Source: Vibrio hepatarius
GTDB lineage: Bacteria > Pseudomonadota > Gammaproteobacteria > Enterobacterales > Vibrionaceae
Reading direction: 5' to 3'
NCBI RefSeq assembly: GCF_011806575.1
Contig: NZ_JAATOO010000005.1
Location: 62,001 to 126,000, forward strand
DNA length: 64,000 nt
Within the stretch, counting starts at the first letter, position 1. Every line of letters starts with the position of its first letter. The notes beneath the pieces were generated by a model. That model was not told the DNA's origin and searched no databases. It saw nothing but the letters and a program-made list of their open reading frames with translations. A program made the translations under genes and the position numbers. Of the stretch, positions 46,167 through 54,892 are shown in pieces.

Positions 46167-46646
46167 TTAGAACAACGCGTTTTGATTGATTTCTAACGTT
46201 CCCGAATCACGCTTAATGGTTTTAGTCACTATGTAGGTGAAGTAACGTTCAATACCAACTTCAGAGTCAAGCCAGTTATCGATAAGGCGTTGATACTGGT
46301 CGATGTCTTCAGACTGAATCTTGAGGATGTAATCCACGCCGCCGCCTGTGGCATAACAATCGGTCACTTCGGGCGAGTGCATCACCAACTGCTCAAAACG
46401 TTTGAATGCTTGAGCGTTGTGTTCTTTGAGAGAGACCTCCACCATCACCGACGTGCGTTTAAACAATACATCGGTGTTCACTTTTGCCCCATAACCTTCG
46501 ATGATGCCGGCTTCTTCGAGCTTTTTGACCCGCTCCCAGCAAGGGCTGACGGACAGGTTAATCGCTTCCGCAAGATGAGATTTGGTGATACGACCGTTGT
46601 CGTGAAGAATTTGTAGAATTTTGACATCGTAACGATCGAGGCGCAT
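46167..46646 (-). CDS. doeX: Lrp/AsnC-type regulator DoeX
   Basis: The 159-residue protein from MRLDRYDVKILQIL (46646) has the AsnC helix-turn-helix (about 5-50, including LSVSPCWERVKKLEEAGII) and the ligand-binding RAM domain. In Halomonas DoeX is the local regulator of ectoine degradation and binds near doeA. It is separated from doeC by 155 bases that show no gene, so a second promoter for doeCD is possible. Confidence 0.85.
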   Translation of the reverse strand: MRLDRYDVKILQILHDNGRITKSHLAEAINLSVSPCWERVKKLEEAGIIEGYGAKVNTDVLFKRTSVMVEVSLKEHNAQAFKRFEQLVMHSPEVTDCYATGGGVDYILKIQSEDIDQYQRLIDNWLDSEVGIERYFTYIVTKTIKRDSGTLEINQNALF

Positions 46647-46704
46647 GGTGATTCTCCCTGTTCGATACCAACCGCGCCAGATGCTGCGATTGGTCAACCG
46701 CTAT

Positions 46705-46726
46705 AAAGTGGCCCGCAGGCCACTTT
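46705..46726 (-). other. Hairpin after the TRAP binding-protein gene
   Basis: AAAGTGGCC (46705-46713) pairs with GGCCACTTT (46718-46726) with a four-base loop, 21 bases after the stop codon. The minus-strand sequence beyond the stem is TATAGCGG, so termination would be partial at best. It may raise the level of the binding protein relative to downstream genes. Confidence 0.5.
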
Positions 46727-46747
46727 CCTTATGCGAAAAACTTCGCG

Positions 46748-47758
46748 TTATTGGCTGAACTCTTGGTCGAGCGACTCCAGAACCGCTTTACCACTTTTAC
46801 CTGTTAGCTCAGCGTATTTGTCACGCATCGCCATCGACGCTTGCTTAAATGCCGCTCTTTCCGCTTTATCTAGCTCAATCATTTGTATCTCCGGCTTCGC
46901 TTGTTTGATTTGCTCTAAGCGCGCTTGGTTAAATTCGGCTTGTTTAGCGAAGATAAAGTCGTTCATGCCAGTGATGACTTTTTCTACCTGCTGCTGACGC
47001 TCAGCAGAAAGTGTATTGAACCAATTGTTGTTGGTGATCACTGTGGTAGTGAACTGCTGCTGACCCGCCCAGATCATGTAGTCACTGACTTCATAAAACT
47101 TCATCTCTTCAATCGCAAACACAGGGTTGACCTGACCATCGATCATCTTCAGCTGCAGTGCGCCGTACACTTCAGAATATGGCAGTGGTGTAGGGTCAGC
47201 ACCGAAAGATTTGTAGGCTTCGACCAACATTGGCGAAGCCATCACACGCATTTTGAAGTTGTCGAAATCATCAGGTGAACGGATTTCACGGTTGGTCGTC
47301 CACACCATTTCGCCTTCTGGGTACATGGTGAGTAGTTTGAGGTTTTTCTGCTCCAATTTACCCCCCAAGGTGTCATAAATGGTTGGGCTGGAACTGAGGA
47401 CTTTTTTGTTCACCTCATTGTCTTGCGAGAGTAAGTAAGGGATAGAGAAAACTTGCATTTCCGGTACAAAAGAACCAAAGATCCCCGGAGAAGCGTTAGT
47501 AAACTGAATAATACCGTTGGCGGTAAGCTCGGTTAGGTCTTCAGACTGACCTAACGTGCCGTAAGGATAAACTTCAACGGTAACATCACCGTCGGTTGCG
47601 TTTTCAATACGCTTTTTAAACTCCTGAGCATACGCATCTTGCACCGAGCCTTTGACTTCTTCTAGAGCGAATTTCCATGTTTCTGCGTATGCGTTGCTTG
47701 CGAAAAAACTGGCGGCGATCAGCGCAGTGCTAGTTAGGTAACGGTAACTATGTTTCAT
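46748..47758 (-). CDS. uehA: TRAP transporter ectoine/hydroxyectoine-binding protein (TeaA/UehA type)
   Basis: The start MKHSYRYL at 47758 gives a signal peptide of 25 residues (ending NAYA) and has AAGGGA upstream. The mature DctP-family protein is close to Halomonas TeaA: a paired Glu in the first beta strand (FALEE), then SPGIFGSFVPEMQVF, MYPEGEMVW, the substrate-binding Arg in KMRVMASPML, and PTPLPYSEVYGALQLKMIDGQ. Its membrane partners are not adjacent; they lie at 51914-53748 on the other strand. Confidence 0.88.
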   Translation of the reverse strand: MKHSYRYLTSTALIAASFFASNAYAETWKFALEEVKGSVQDAYAQEFKKRIENATDGDVTVEVYPYGTLGQSEDLTELTANGIIQFTNASPGIFGSFVPEMQVFSIPYLLSQDNEVNKKVLSSSPTIYDTLGGKLEQKNLKLLTMYPEGEMVWTTNREIRSPDDFDNFKMRVMASPMLVEAYKSFGADPTPLPYSEVYGALQLKMIDGQVNPVFAIEEMKFYEVSDYMIWAGQQQFTTTVITNNNWFNTLSAERQQQVEKVITGMNDFIFAKQAEFNQARLEQIKQAKPEIQMIELDKAERAAFKQASMAMRDKYAELTGKSGKAVLESLDQEFSQ

Positions 47759-47851
47759 CGGATTGATCCCTTGTTTCCTTAGTTGTCTGTGAGTCAATTC
47801 ACCAACGACTGGTGATACGCCAGACCCGATGTTGTGTCGTATCGAAATGGG

Positions 47852-48859
47852 TTAAATGAGTTCTCCACAATCTTCGGCGAGTACCGCGAGTGTGTCGCCA
47901 ATATTGACCATGGCAGGAAATCGACGCGCGGCGAAAATACCGCTTCGCTCTGCGCGGTACTCTACCGGTACTTCGCCAGTACGCTGTGTGGAGTAGATTT
48001 TGACCAAGACATCGCCTTGCTTAACCGCATCACCTAGCTCAAAAAGATACTCAGAAATACCTTGATGCTTACTCTGTACGTAACAACTGGCATCGGGCAT
48101 ATCAAGCAGTTTGGTCGGCGTCTCAGGTTTTTCATAGTCCCCTTCCAGGTTGCCTGCAAAGCGTAAGAAGTTGCGAATACCACGGTCGGCATACGCGATC
48201 GTCTCGGGAGAACTGGTGCCACCGCCACGCAGTTCAGTCGTAACAAACACCTTGCCTTGAGACTCAACGGCGGTGTCATACAAGCTGGTCGCATCCATCT
48301 CAAGTAAGATCATGGTATATGGCGCGCCAAAGAGTTTGGCACCCAAAATACACGCTTCTTCCTGATCCGGATTATCGAGGCGATGCGCCGCAGCAAACGG
48401 AACGATATCGAGCGTCTTTCCGCCTGAGTGGATGTCTAACGCAAAGTCACACATTGGCACCAAGTAGCGACTAAAGTAGTCGGCGATTTTCTCCGTCACC
48501 GTCCCGACAGGGTTGCCGGGAAAGCTCCGGTTGAGGTTACCTTTGTCAACGGGCGAGGTTCGTGAAGCACTCTGCACCGCAGGCAAGTTCATCATCGGCA
48601 CGATAATTACTCGCCCTTGGATTTGCTCAGGCTGCAACGAGTTCGCCAACTTGAGCAAGCTCGTGATCCCTTCGTATTCATCGCCGTGATTTCCGCCAGT
48701 CAGTAGAGACGTAGGCCCCGAACCGTTTTTTATCACTGTGACCGGAATCATGATGCTTCCCCAAGCGGATTCATCATGAGAGTACGGCAGAGCGAGAAAA
48801 CCGTGTTGGACGCCTTCATGCTCGAAGTCTACCGTGGCTGAAATTGAGCTGTCTTGCAT
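47852..48859 (-). CDS. doeB: N-alpha-acetyl-L-2,4-diaminobutyrate deacetylase
   Basis: Zinc-dependent deacylase of the AspA/AstE family (335 residues) that removes acetate from the product of DoeA. Zinc ligands are in GGNHGDEYEG (His and Glu) and in ALDIHSGG (His). A TTG at 48865 is in frame, but the ATG at 48859 (MQDSSIS) with AAAGGA in front is preferred. It lies 24 bases after doeA. Confidence 0.9.
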   Translation of the reverse strand: MQDSSISATVDFEHEGVQHGFLALPYSHDESAWGSIMIPVTVIKNGSGPTSLLTGGNHGDEYEGITSLLKLANSLQPEQIQGRVIIVPMMNLPAVQSASRTSPVDKGNLNRSFPGNPVGTVTEKIADYFSRYLVPMCDFALDIHSGGKTLDIVPFAAAHRLDNPDQEEACILGAKLFGAPYTMILLEMDATSLYDTAVESQGKVFVTTELRGGGTSSPETIAYADRGIRNFLRFAGNLEGDYEKPETPTKLLDMPDASCYVQSKHQGISEYLFELGDAVKQGDVLVKIYSTQRTGEVPVEYRAERSGIFAARRFPAMVNIGDTLAVLAEDCGELI

Positions 48860-48883
48860 AGCCAATCCTTTCTGTTGTTAAGC

Positions 48884-50071
48884 TCAGTGTTTAACAAATA
48901 AGTGACGAGGGAAATCGCACAGAGTTTTCGCGCCATCGCGGGTAATGACGATACTTTCGGTGGTTTCCAATCCCCAATCTTCGAACCAAAGCCCCGGCAT
49001 AAAGTGGAAGGTCATGCCTTCTTTGAGTACCGTTTTATCGGTATCACGCAGGCTCATGGTTCGCTCGCCCCAATCAGGCGGGTAGCTCAGGCCAATTGGG
49101 TAGCCACAACGCGCACCTTCACGGGAGAAGCCCGCTTTATCCAATACTTTGTTTAACGCGTTTGCGATGTCCGCGCAGGTATTACCCGGCTTAGCCACTT
49201 CCAATCCAGCCTCAAGCCCGCGGGTTAGGGCTTCATCCGCACGCTTAAATTTGTCATCCGGTTCACCGAGGAAAATCGTGCGCGACAACGGGCAATGGTA
49301 ACGGCGGTGTGCCCCTGCGATTTCAAAAAACGTCCCTTCTCCTTTTTTGAATGGTCGGTCATCCCAAGTCAGGTGCGGTGCCGACGCGTCTGCGCCAGAT
49401 GGCAATAGCGGTACGATAGCGGTGTAATCGCCAAAGTGATCTTCATGCCCAAGTACCGCCTGACGGTTTATTTCCGCCACCAAGTGATGCTTAGGTAAAC
49501 CAGGTTCAATCATGTCAAATGCCACGCGGTGCATGTTTTCAACGATACGCGCTGCGCGATACATGTACGCCAACTCCTGATCAGATTTCACTGCGCGACA
49601 CCAATTCACCAGTCCAGTGGCATCCAGCAGTTGGGCATTGGGTAAGTGTGTGGTTAGCGACTCATACGCTGTCGCACTGAAATAGTAATTATCTTTCTCA
49701 ACGCCGATGCGTCCACGGTCCCAAAGGCGAGGAGCAAGCACGGCCTCCACCAAATAATCCATCGGATGCAAGGGCGGGTTCATCACGTAATGGTCTGGGT
49801 AATAGGTGATATTTTCAGCCGACATATACGCAGTGCGATACGCGCCATTCGCGTCTTGGCAGCGGCCAAACCAAACCGGTTCACCCGACGAGCCAACAAC
49901 CACACATTGAGGTACGTAAAACGACCAACCGTCATATCCGGTTAACCACGCCATGTTGGATGGATCATGAATAATCAACACATCCAACTCGCGCTCGACC
50001 ATCGAATGTCGAACCTTGGCTAACCGCTCCTGGAACTCATCCAGGGTAAAATGCAAAGCAACGCCTCTCAT
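48884..50071 (-). CDS. doeA: Ectoine hydrolase
   Basis: M24 peptidase-like hydrolase of 395 residues (also called EutD) that opens the ectoine ring to N-acetyl-diaminobutyrate. The N-terminal creatinase-like domain includes DPSNMAWLTGYDGWSFY, and the C-terminal pita-bread domain includes GTFFEIAGAHRRYHCPLSRT and GMTFHFMPGLW. First gene of the leftward catabolic operon; GGAGAAAC precedes the ATG. Confidence 0.92.
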   Translation of the reverse strand: MRGVALHFTLDEFQERLAKVRHSMVERELDVLIIHDPSNMAWLTGYDGWSFYVPQCVVVGSSGEPVWFGRCQDANGAYRTAYMSAENITYYPDHYVMNPPLHPMDYLVEAVLAPRLWDRGRIGVEKDNYYFSATAYESLTTHLPNAQLLDATGLVNWCRAVKSDQELAYMYRAARIVENMHRVAFDMIEPGLPKHHLVAEINRQAVLGHEDHFGDYTAIVPLLPSGADASAPHLTWDDRPFKKGEGTFFEIAGAHRRYHCPLSRTIFLGEPDDKFKRADEALTRGLEAGLEVAKPGNTCADIANALNKVLDKAGFSREGARCGYPIGLSYPPDWGERTMSLRDTDKTVLKEGMTFHFMPGLWFEDWGLETTESIVITRDGAKTLCDFPRHLFVKH

Positions 50072-50139
50072 AGTTTCTCCTTGTTAAAAATCCGACGCCT
50101 TATGGGCCTTCGGAGACGTTGAGGTATTTCTACCTTTCA

Positions 50140-50157
50140 TCAGGTCAGCAGACCTGA
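50140..50157. promoter_or_regulatory. Inverted repeat in the doeA promoter region
   Basis: TCAGGTC (50140-50146) and GACCTGA (50151-50157) are exact reverse complements around AGCA. The element lies 69 bases upstream of doeA and 191 bases upstream of the MocR-type gene. It could be the site of DoeX or of the MocR-type regulator. Confidence 0.5.
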
Positions 50158-50267
50158 GTACAAAAATTCTTGCTCATCACCACTGCGATTAAATCTGTTA
50201 AACATGAAATCAGCTATTTGACCTGCTACTAGAAGCGATAAATTTCATGTCAATCATTACAATTGTG

Positions 50268-50284
50268 GTGCATTTTTGTGCATT
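50268..50284. promoter_or_regulatory. Ten-base-spaced direct repeat GTGCATT
   Basis: GTGCATT occurs at 50268-50274 and again at 50278-50284, one helical turn apart, 64 bases before the MocR-type gene. GabR/EnuR-like MocR proteins bind direct repeats, so this is a candidate autoregulatory site. Confidence 0.4.
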
Positions 50285-50347
50285 AGACCGCATTTGACGG
50301 CTAAAAACTCGCCATTTGTTAAATCGAAGTTACAATGAGCGTTAAAA

Positions 50348-51781
50348 ATGAATCAATTAAAATATTGTGTCATGACAATTTCTTTGAACCCGATCATTCG
50401 CCCAGGCACCCCAAAATACATCTCCATCGGCAGTTATCTTGTCGAGTGTGTTCGCAGTGGCTATTTAAAACCCGGTACTCGGCTACCGACCCATAGAGAG
50501 TTTGCCGAGCAAATTGGCGTCAGCGTACAAACGGTCAGTCATGCTTATGGGTATGCAGAAAAGAAAGGCGCGCTTGAGTCTTGGGTGGGTAATGGAACGT
50601 TCGTCAAATCCGGCTTTGTTGACGAGATCACCGACAGCGAATTTATGCTGACACAGGAAATGAAAGAGACACCCGACGAGATCGACATGTCGATCGCTCA
50701 TCCCGTCGTCACTGACCGCCACGTCACTCTGTTCAATCAGGCGCTAATGCACATCGCCAGCCAAAGCGACAATCGCTGCTTGATCAGTAAAGCCAAACCA
50801 GTGACTGGCCAACCTCACCACATCGAATCCGGGTCTCGATTTCTAAGTAGCCAAGGGCTAGAAGTCGGCACTGAACAAATTCTCTTAACCAATGGAGCCT
50901 GTCACGGCTTAACTCTGGCGCTAAGTACTGTTGTGGAGCATGGTGATTGGGTTGCTTGTGGGCAGTTAGTCGATCATGGTCTGATTTCACGCTCTCGAAT
51001 GTTGGGATTTAAATTGCAGCCGCTTGAAATGGATGAGTTTGGTATTACCCCAGATGCGTTTGAATGGGCGTGCAGGCACAAGCCAATAAAGGCGCTGTGT
51101 TGTACACCGAGCATGGCCAATCCAAACAGTGCGCATATGGATAAAGCACGCAGAGAAGCGATCGCTGAGATCGCAAAAAAATACGAAATCTACGTGATTG
51201 AAGACGACGTTTATGGCGCGTTGGAACCCAATCGAGTTCCACCACTTGCTGCGTTGCTGCCAGAACAAGCTTTCTACGTCACCAGTTTAACCAAGGTCGT
51301 GGCTCCCGGCATGCGCACTGGTTATCTCACTGTGCCTCGTCACTTCCTGCAACATGCTATTGGCCGTTTAGCCGCAACCAGTTGGTCCGCGACGCCTCTA
51401 CCATTTGAAGTCGCTCATTTGTGGATTGAAAACGGTACATTGAATCGATTGATCCGCTTTCAAATCAATGAATTTGCCAAAAGGCAGCGAATCGCAAAAG
51501 CAGCGCTGCAGGGTCACAGCTATAGCGCTCATCCGAACGGACAGCACATCTGGCTTAAGTTACCTGAGCAATGGAGCAGTGATGAGCTGGTCGCTTCTGC
51601 AAAACGCTCTGGGGTGCAAATCACCAGTTATAAACCGTTTGTGCTCGATACCAATCATCCGATTCCATATGTGCGTATTAGCCTAGGAGCGGAAATGAAT
51701 CGAGGCTATATCCAACATGGTTTGTCGGTCATTTCGGAGATCCTCGATACCAATCCACCAACGTCTCACTTTTTGGTCTGA
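50348..51781 (+). CDS. enuR: MocR-type GntR/aminotransferase regulator of ectoine use (EnuR-like)
   Basis: The 477-residue protein joins a winged-helix GntR domain (about 20-90: GYLKPGTRLPTHREFAEQIGVS) to an aminotransferase-like domain (about 110-470). The PLP lysine is Lys316 in VTSLTKVVAPGMRTGYL, with EDDVYG near 286. EnuR proteins repress ectoine catabolic genes and bind N-alpha-acetyl-diaminobutyrate through PLP; this role is inferred from context. An in-frame ATG at 50372 is an alternative start; neither has a strong ribosome binding site. Confidence 0.82.
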   Translation: MNQLKYCVMTISLNPIIRPGTPKYISIGSYLVECVRSGYLKPGTRLPTHREFAEQIGVSVQTVSHAYGYAEKKGALESWVGNGTFVKSGFVDEITDSEFMLTQEMKETPDEIDMSIAHPVVTDRHVTLFNQALMHIASQSDNRCLISKAKPVTGQPHHIESGSRFLSSQGLEVGTEQILLTNGACHGLTLALSTVVEHGDWVACGQLVDHGLISRSRMLGFKLQPLEMDEFGITPDAFEWACRHKPIKALCCTPSMANPNSAHMDKARREAIAEIAKKYEIYVIEDDVYGALEPNRVPPLAALLPEQAFYVTSLTKVVAPGMRTGYLTVPRHFLQHAIGRLAATSWSATPLPFEVAHLWIENGTLNRLIRFQINEFAKRQRIAKAALQGHSYSAHPNGQHIWLKLPEQWSSDELVASAKRSGVQITSYKPFVLDTNHPIPYVRISLGAEMNRGYIQHGLSVISEILDTNPPTSHFLV

Positions 51782-51913
51782 GCAGTCGCCTCGGACCAAT
51801 TTTTTCTGCAAAAGGGCCAAGTTCAGAAAATCTTTCGCTTCCATCCGATTGACTTGATTGTCATGAAAACGATAACGTTTTATTAACATATCTAGCTAAT
51901 TAGGAGCGTGGCG

Positions 51914-52474
51914 ATGAAAGGGATTTTTCACTGGCTGGACAGGTATATACAAAAGGCAGAAGCCGCGCTTCTGATTGGCTCAGTACTGTTAATCGCACTC
52001 AACTCGATTGCTAATGTACTCGGACGTTATCTGTTTAGTCACAGCCTCTACTTTTCAGAAGAACTCAATTACTTCCTGATCATTGCGGTGACGTTCATCG
52101 GTTGTAGCTATGCCGCCAGACAATCACGCCATATTCGAATGACCGCCTTCACAGATATGTTGCCTAAGCGCTTACAAACACTGGCGAACGGGGTGATTTA
52201 CCTTCTCACCGCACTTTTAGTCGCTGTGCTCACTTGGTATGCCTGGCAATACATCGGTAAAGTCAACCAAATGGGACGCCTTTCACCCGCAATGCAAGTA
52301 CCGCTCAGTTGGGTTTACCTTATCGCCCCTATCGGCCTGTTTTTTAGTACCGTTCAGTTTACTCGTGTTGGCCTGCGCCACATCAAACGCTTTGTCCAAC
52401 TCACCATTCTTTCACGTTCCGTTCGCCATACTGGCAGCCTGAATAACCATCGCAAACAGGAGAAGGCGCTATGA
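51914..52474 (+). CDS. uehB: TRAP transporter small membrane subunit (ectoine uptake)
   Basis: DctQ-family protein of 186 residues with four membrane helices. A GTG at 51908 is in frame, but the ATG at 51914 (MKGIFHWL) has GGAG seven bases upstream. It overlaps the large subunit gene by four bases (ATGA). It follows the MocR-type regulator and should pair with the binding protein at 46748. Confidence 0.87.
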   Translation: MKGIFHWLDRYIQKAEAALLIGSVLLIALNSIANVLGRYLFSHSLYFSEELNYFLIIAVTFIGCSYAARQSRHIRMTAFTDMLPKRLQTLANGVIYLLTALLVAVLTWYAWQYIGKVNQMGRLSPAMQVPLSWVYLIAPIGLFFSTVQFTRVGLRHIKRFVQLTILSRSVRHTGSLNNHRKQEKAL

Positions 52475-53748
52475 CGACGGCACTGATTATCACCATGATT
52501 ACCTTACTCGCATTTGGCTTTCCAATGCTGGTACCGTTATTGGCGGCTACGATGTTGGGCTTTATTGTCTACCTTGGACTCGGCCCTGATTTTATGATTC
52601 AGCAAATGCTGGCTGGCATCAAACCCGCCGCGTTAATCGCTGTGCCGATGTTTATCCTCGCGGCCGAAATCATTACCCGAGGCGTGGCAGCGACACGATT
52701 ACTCGATGTAGCAATGGCGTTTGTCGGCCACGTTCGTGGCGGTCTGGCGATCACCTCGTCACTCAGCTGCGCGATGTTTGGCGCGGTATCGGGCTCAACG
52801 CAAGCCACTGTGGTTTCTGTTGGCTCTATCATGCGACCGAAAATGCTCGAGTATGGCTACAAAGACAGCTTTGCTTTAGCCCTGATCATTAACGCATCCG
52901 ATTTGGCTCTACTGATCCCACCGAGTATCGGGATGATTATTTATGGCGTGGTGTCGGGCACCTCAGTTGCTGAGCTGTTTATCGCGGGAATAGGCCCGGC
53001 GATCGTTATCTTGCTGATGTTCTCTGCCTACTGTTATTTCTATGCGGGCAAAAGTTCCGTGAAAAATGCGCCAAAATCGAATTGGAAAGAACGTTGGACG
53101 ACCATTCGTAAAGCTGTACTGCCGTTTGGCTTTCCTCTGATTACCGTCGGCGGCATCTACGCGGGCGTATTTAGCCCAACCGAAGCCGCGTCTGTATCCG
53201 TGTTATACGCGGTGATTCTCGAGATGGTGGTCTTTCGCAAAGTGAAATGGAAAGAGCTTGGTGGTATTGCGCTTTCGACAGGTATGGTCACCGCGGTGGT
53301 GTTTATCTTAGTGGCGGCGGGCAGTGCGTTCTCTTGGGTGATCTCTTTTGCTCAAATCCCGCAAGAATTGCTTGGCATGATTGGAATTAATGACCTTTCA
53401 CAAACCGAGCTTCTTGTCGTCATTTCAATCGCATTTTTCATTGGCTGCATGTTTGTCGACCCAATTGTAGTGATGCTGATTTTGATCCCTATCTTCGCCC
53501 CGGTGATTAAATCTTCCGGCCTCGACCCAGTATTGGTCGGTACTATCGTCACCCTGCAAGCCGCAATCGGCTCTGCAACACCGCCGTTTGGCTGTGACAT
53601 TTTTACCGCGATTGCCGTGTTTAAACGCCCTTATGTCGAAGTCATTCGAGGTACACCACCCTTTGTTTTCATATTGCTTTTGGTTTCCGTGATGCTGATT
53701 TTCTTCCCGTCAATTTCATTAGCACTGCGCGATCTTGCATTCCGCTAA
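52471..53748 (+). CDS. uehC: TRAP transporter large membrane subunit (ectoine uptake)
   Basis: DctM-family protein of 425 residues with about twelve membrane segments and family motifs such as FGAVSGSTQATVVSVG and INASDLALLIPPSIGMIIYGVVSGTS. It forms the sodium-driven transport unit with the small subunit. Confidence 0.9.
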   Translation: MTTALIITMITLLAFGFPMLVPLLAATMLGFIVYLGLGPDFMIQQMLAGIKPAALIAVPMFILAAEIITRGVAATRLLDVAMAFVGHVRGGLAITSSLSCAMFGAVSGSTQATVVSVGSIMRPKMLEYGYKDSFALALIINASDLALLIPPSIGMIIYGVVSGTSVAELFIAGIGPAIVILLMFSAYCYFYAGKSSVKNAPKSNWKERWTTIRKAVLPFGFPLITVGGIYAGVFSPTEAASVSVLYAVILEMVVFRKVKWKELGGIALSTGMVTAVVFILVAAGSAFSWVISFAQIPQELLGMIGINDLSQTELLVVISIAFFIGCMFVDPIVVMLILIPIFAPVIKSSGLDPVLVGTIVTLQAAIGSATPPFGCDIFTAIAVFKRPYVEVIRGTPPFVFILLLVSVMLIFFPSISLALRDLAFR

Positions 53749-54002
53749 TCGTATTTTGAAACAGGCTGGGGATAGAAGCTAGGCTACATAGCTCTATTGA
53801 TGCTGACTGGTGAATGGTTAATTCCATCGGTCAGCTTTATTAAGGCGTGTTCTGATGAGGTAAGTAAAAACACAAGTGTCTCGCTGAGCGCTTGGTAAAA
53901 GTTTAGTCACATATTCAATCTTTGATACTGAGTTGCATATAAATAAATATATGGAAATTAAGCTACAAGACATATACTTAAACCAATAGAGAATGTTACA
54001 AA
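53749..54002. other. Intergenic region with weak terminator-like hairpin
   Basis: GCTGAC (53802-53807) pairs with GTCAGC (53830-53835), extended by G-U pairs and followed by TTT, so it may end the TRAP transcript. The rest of the 254 bases is A+T-rich and no gene was seen. Confidence 0.4.
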
Positions 54003-54281
54003 ATGGTTATTGTTATGTGCACAATATTTTCAGGACAAGATCCTGCGAACTACGAAATGTGTTCGCGTTCCATTCGCTTAGCAGGGCATTCAACCAGCGT
54101 GAGATTGGAAAGACAGTACTGGCAGATCATCGATCACATCGCCGATTCCCAAGGCATGAACACGGGCAAGTTCTTGACTACCTTATACGATGAGGCGCTT
54201 GATATTAACGGTGAGGTATCCAATTTTGCCTCTCTGCTACGATGCAGCTGTGTGTTATATCTCAGTGAATCGCACCAATAG
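54003..54281 (+). CDS. Small ribbon-helix-helix protein
   Basis: The 92-residue protein has the form of the RHH_4-type family found in many vibrios: an N-terminal CTIFSGQDPANYE segment, then SIRLAGHSTSVRLERQYWQIIDHIA (beta strand and two helices, likely DNA binding) and a conserved NFASLLRCSC tail. The start may be 54003 or the ATG at 54015 (MCTIFSGQ). No ribosome binding site is clear. Its targets are unknown. Confidence 0.72.
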   Translation: MVIVMCTIFSGQDPANYEMCSRSIRLAGHSTSVRLERQYWQIIDHIADSQGMNTGKFLTTLYDEALDINGEVSNFASLLRCSCVLYLSESHQ

Positions 54282-54441
54282 CTTTGAGTGCGTTCATTTT
54301 AAAAGCTCGTCAAACAAGACCAGAATAATGAAACACTCCCGCCTTTAGATTAACATTTTCATTACATGTGGTATTCATATACCACCCCTCTCCGGCTTCC
54401 CAGAGTTACTATCTCTACAACATTACAGCTGGGAGCTACCT

Positions 54442-54837
54442 ATGGCCAAACTCATTCACTCAATGATTCGAGTATTTGACGTAAATCGATCGATTGCGTT
54501 TTACAAAGATGCACTCGATTTAGACGTCGCACAAAGCTTCGAATTTGAAAGCTTCTCTCTTATCTATTTGAGGAACTCAAGCAGCGACTTTGAACTTGAG
54601 CTCACCTACAACCACGATAACTCCGATCACTATACACATGGTTCGGGATACGGACATATTGCGGTTTGCGTCGATGATCTTGCGTCAACGCACCAAAGAC
54701 TCGTCGAACTCAATATGCATCCTACTGACATTAAGAGCATGGCTTATCAAGAGACACCGATGGCTAAGTTCTTTTTCCTCACCGACCCTGATGGATACAA
54801 AATCGAATTCTTAGAGCGATTGGGACGCTTCCAATAG
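54442..54837 (+). CDS. Glyoxalase I-like VOC protein
   Basis: The 131-residue protein has the GloA pattern with all four metal-ligand positions: His6 (IHSMIRV), Glu in ELELTYN, His in YGHIAVCVDD and Glu in KIEFLER. It is likely a lactoylglutathione lyase paralogue, but other VOC chemistry cannot be excluded. It stands alone, 55 bases before the Tat protein gene. Confidence 0.8.
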   Translation: MAKLIHSMIRVFDVNRSIAFYKDALDLDVAQSFEFESFSLIYLRNSSSDFELELTYNHDNSDHYTHGSGYGHIAVCVDDLASTHQRLVELNMHPTDIKSMAYQETPMAKFFFLTDPDGYKIEFLERLGRFQ

Positions 54838-54892
54838 AAGAAGTGCTCACTACCAACAAAGACTCTAGAACGTTGAATGTAAGGATAACGAT

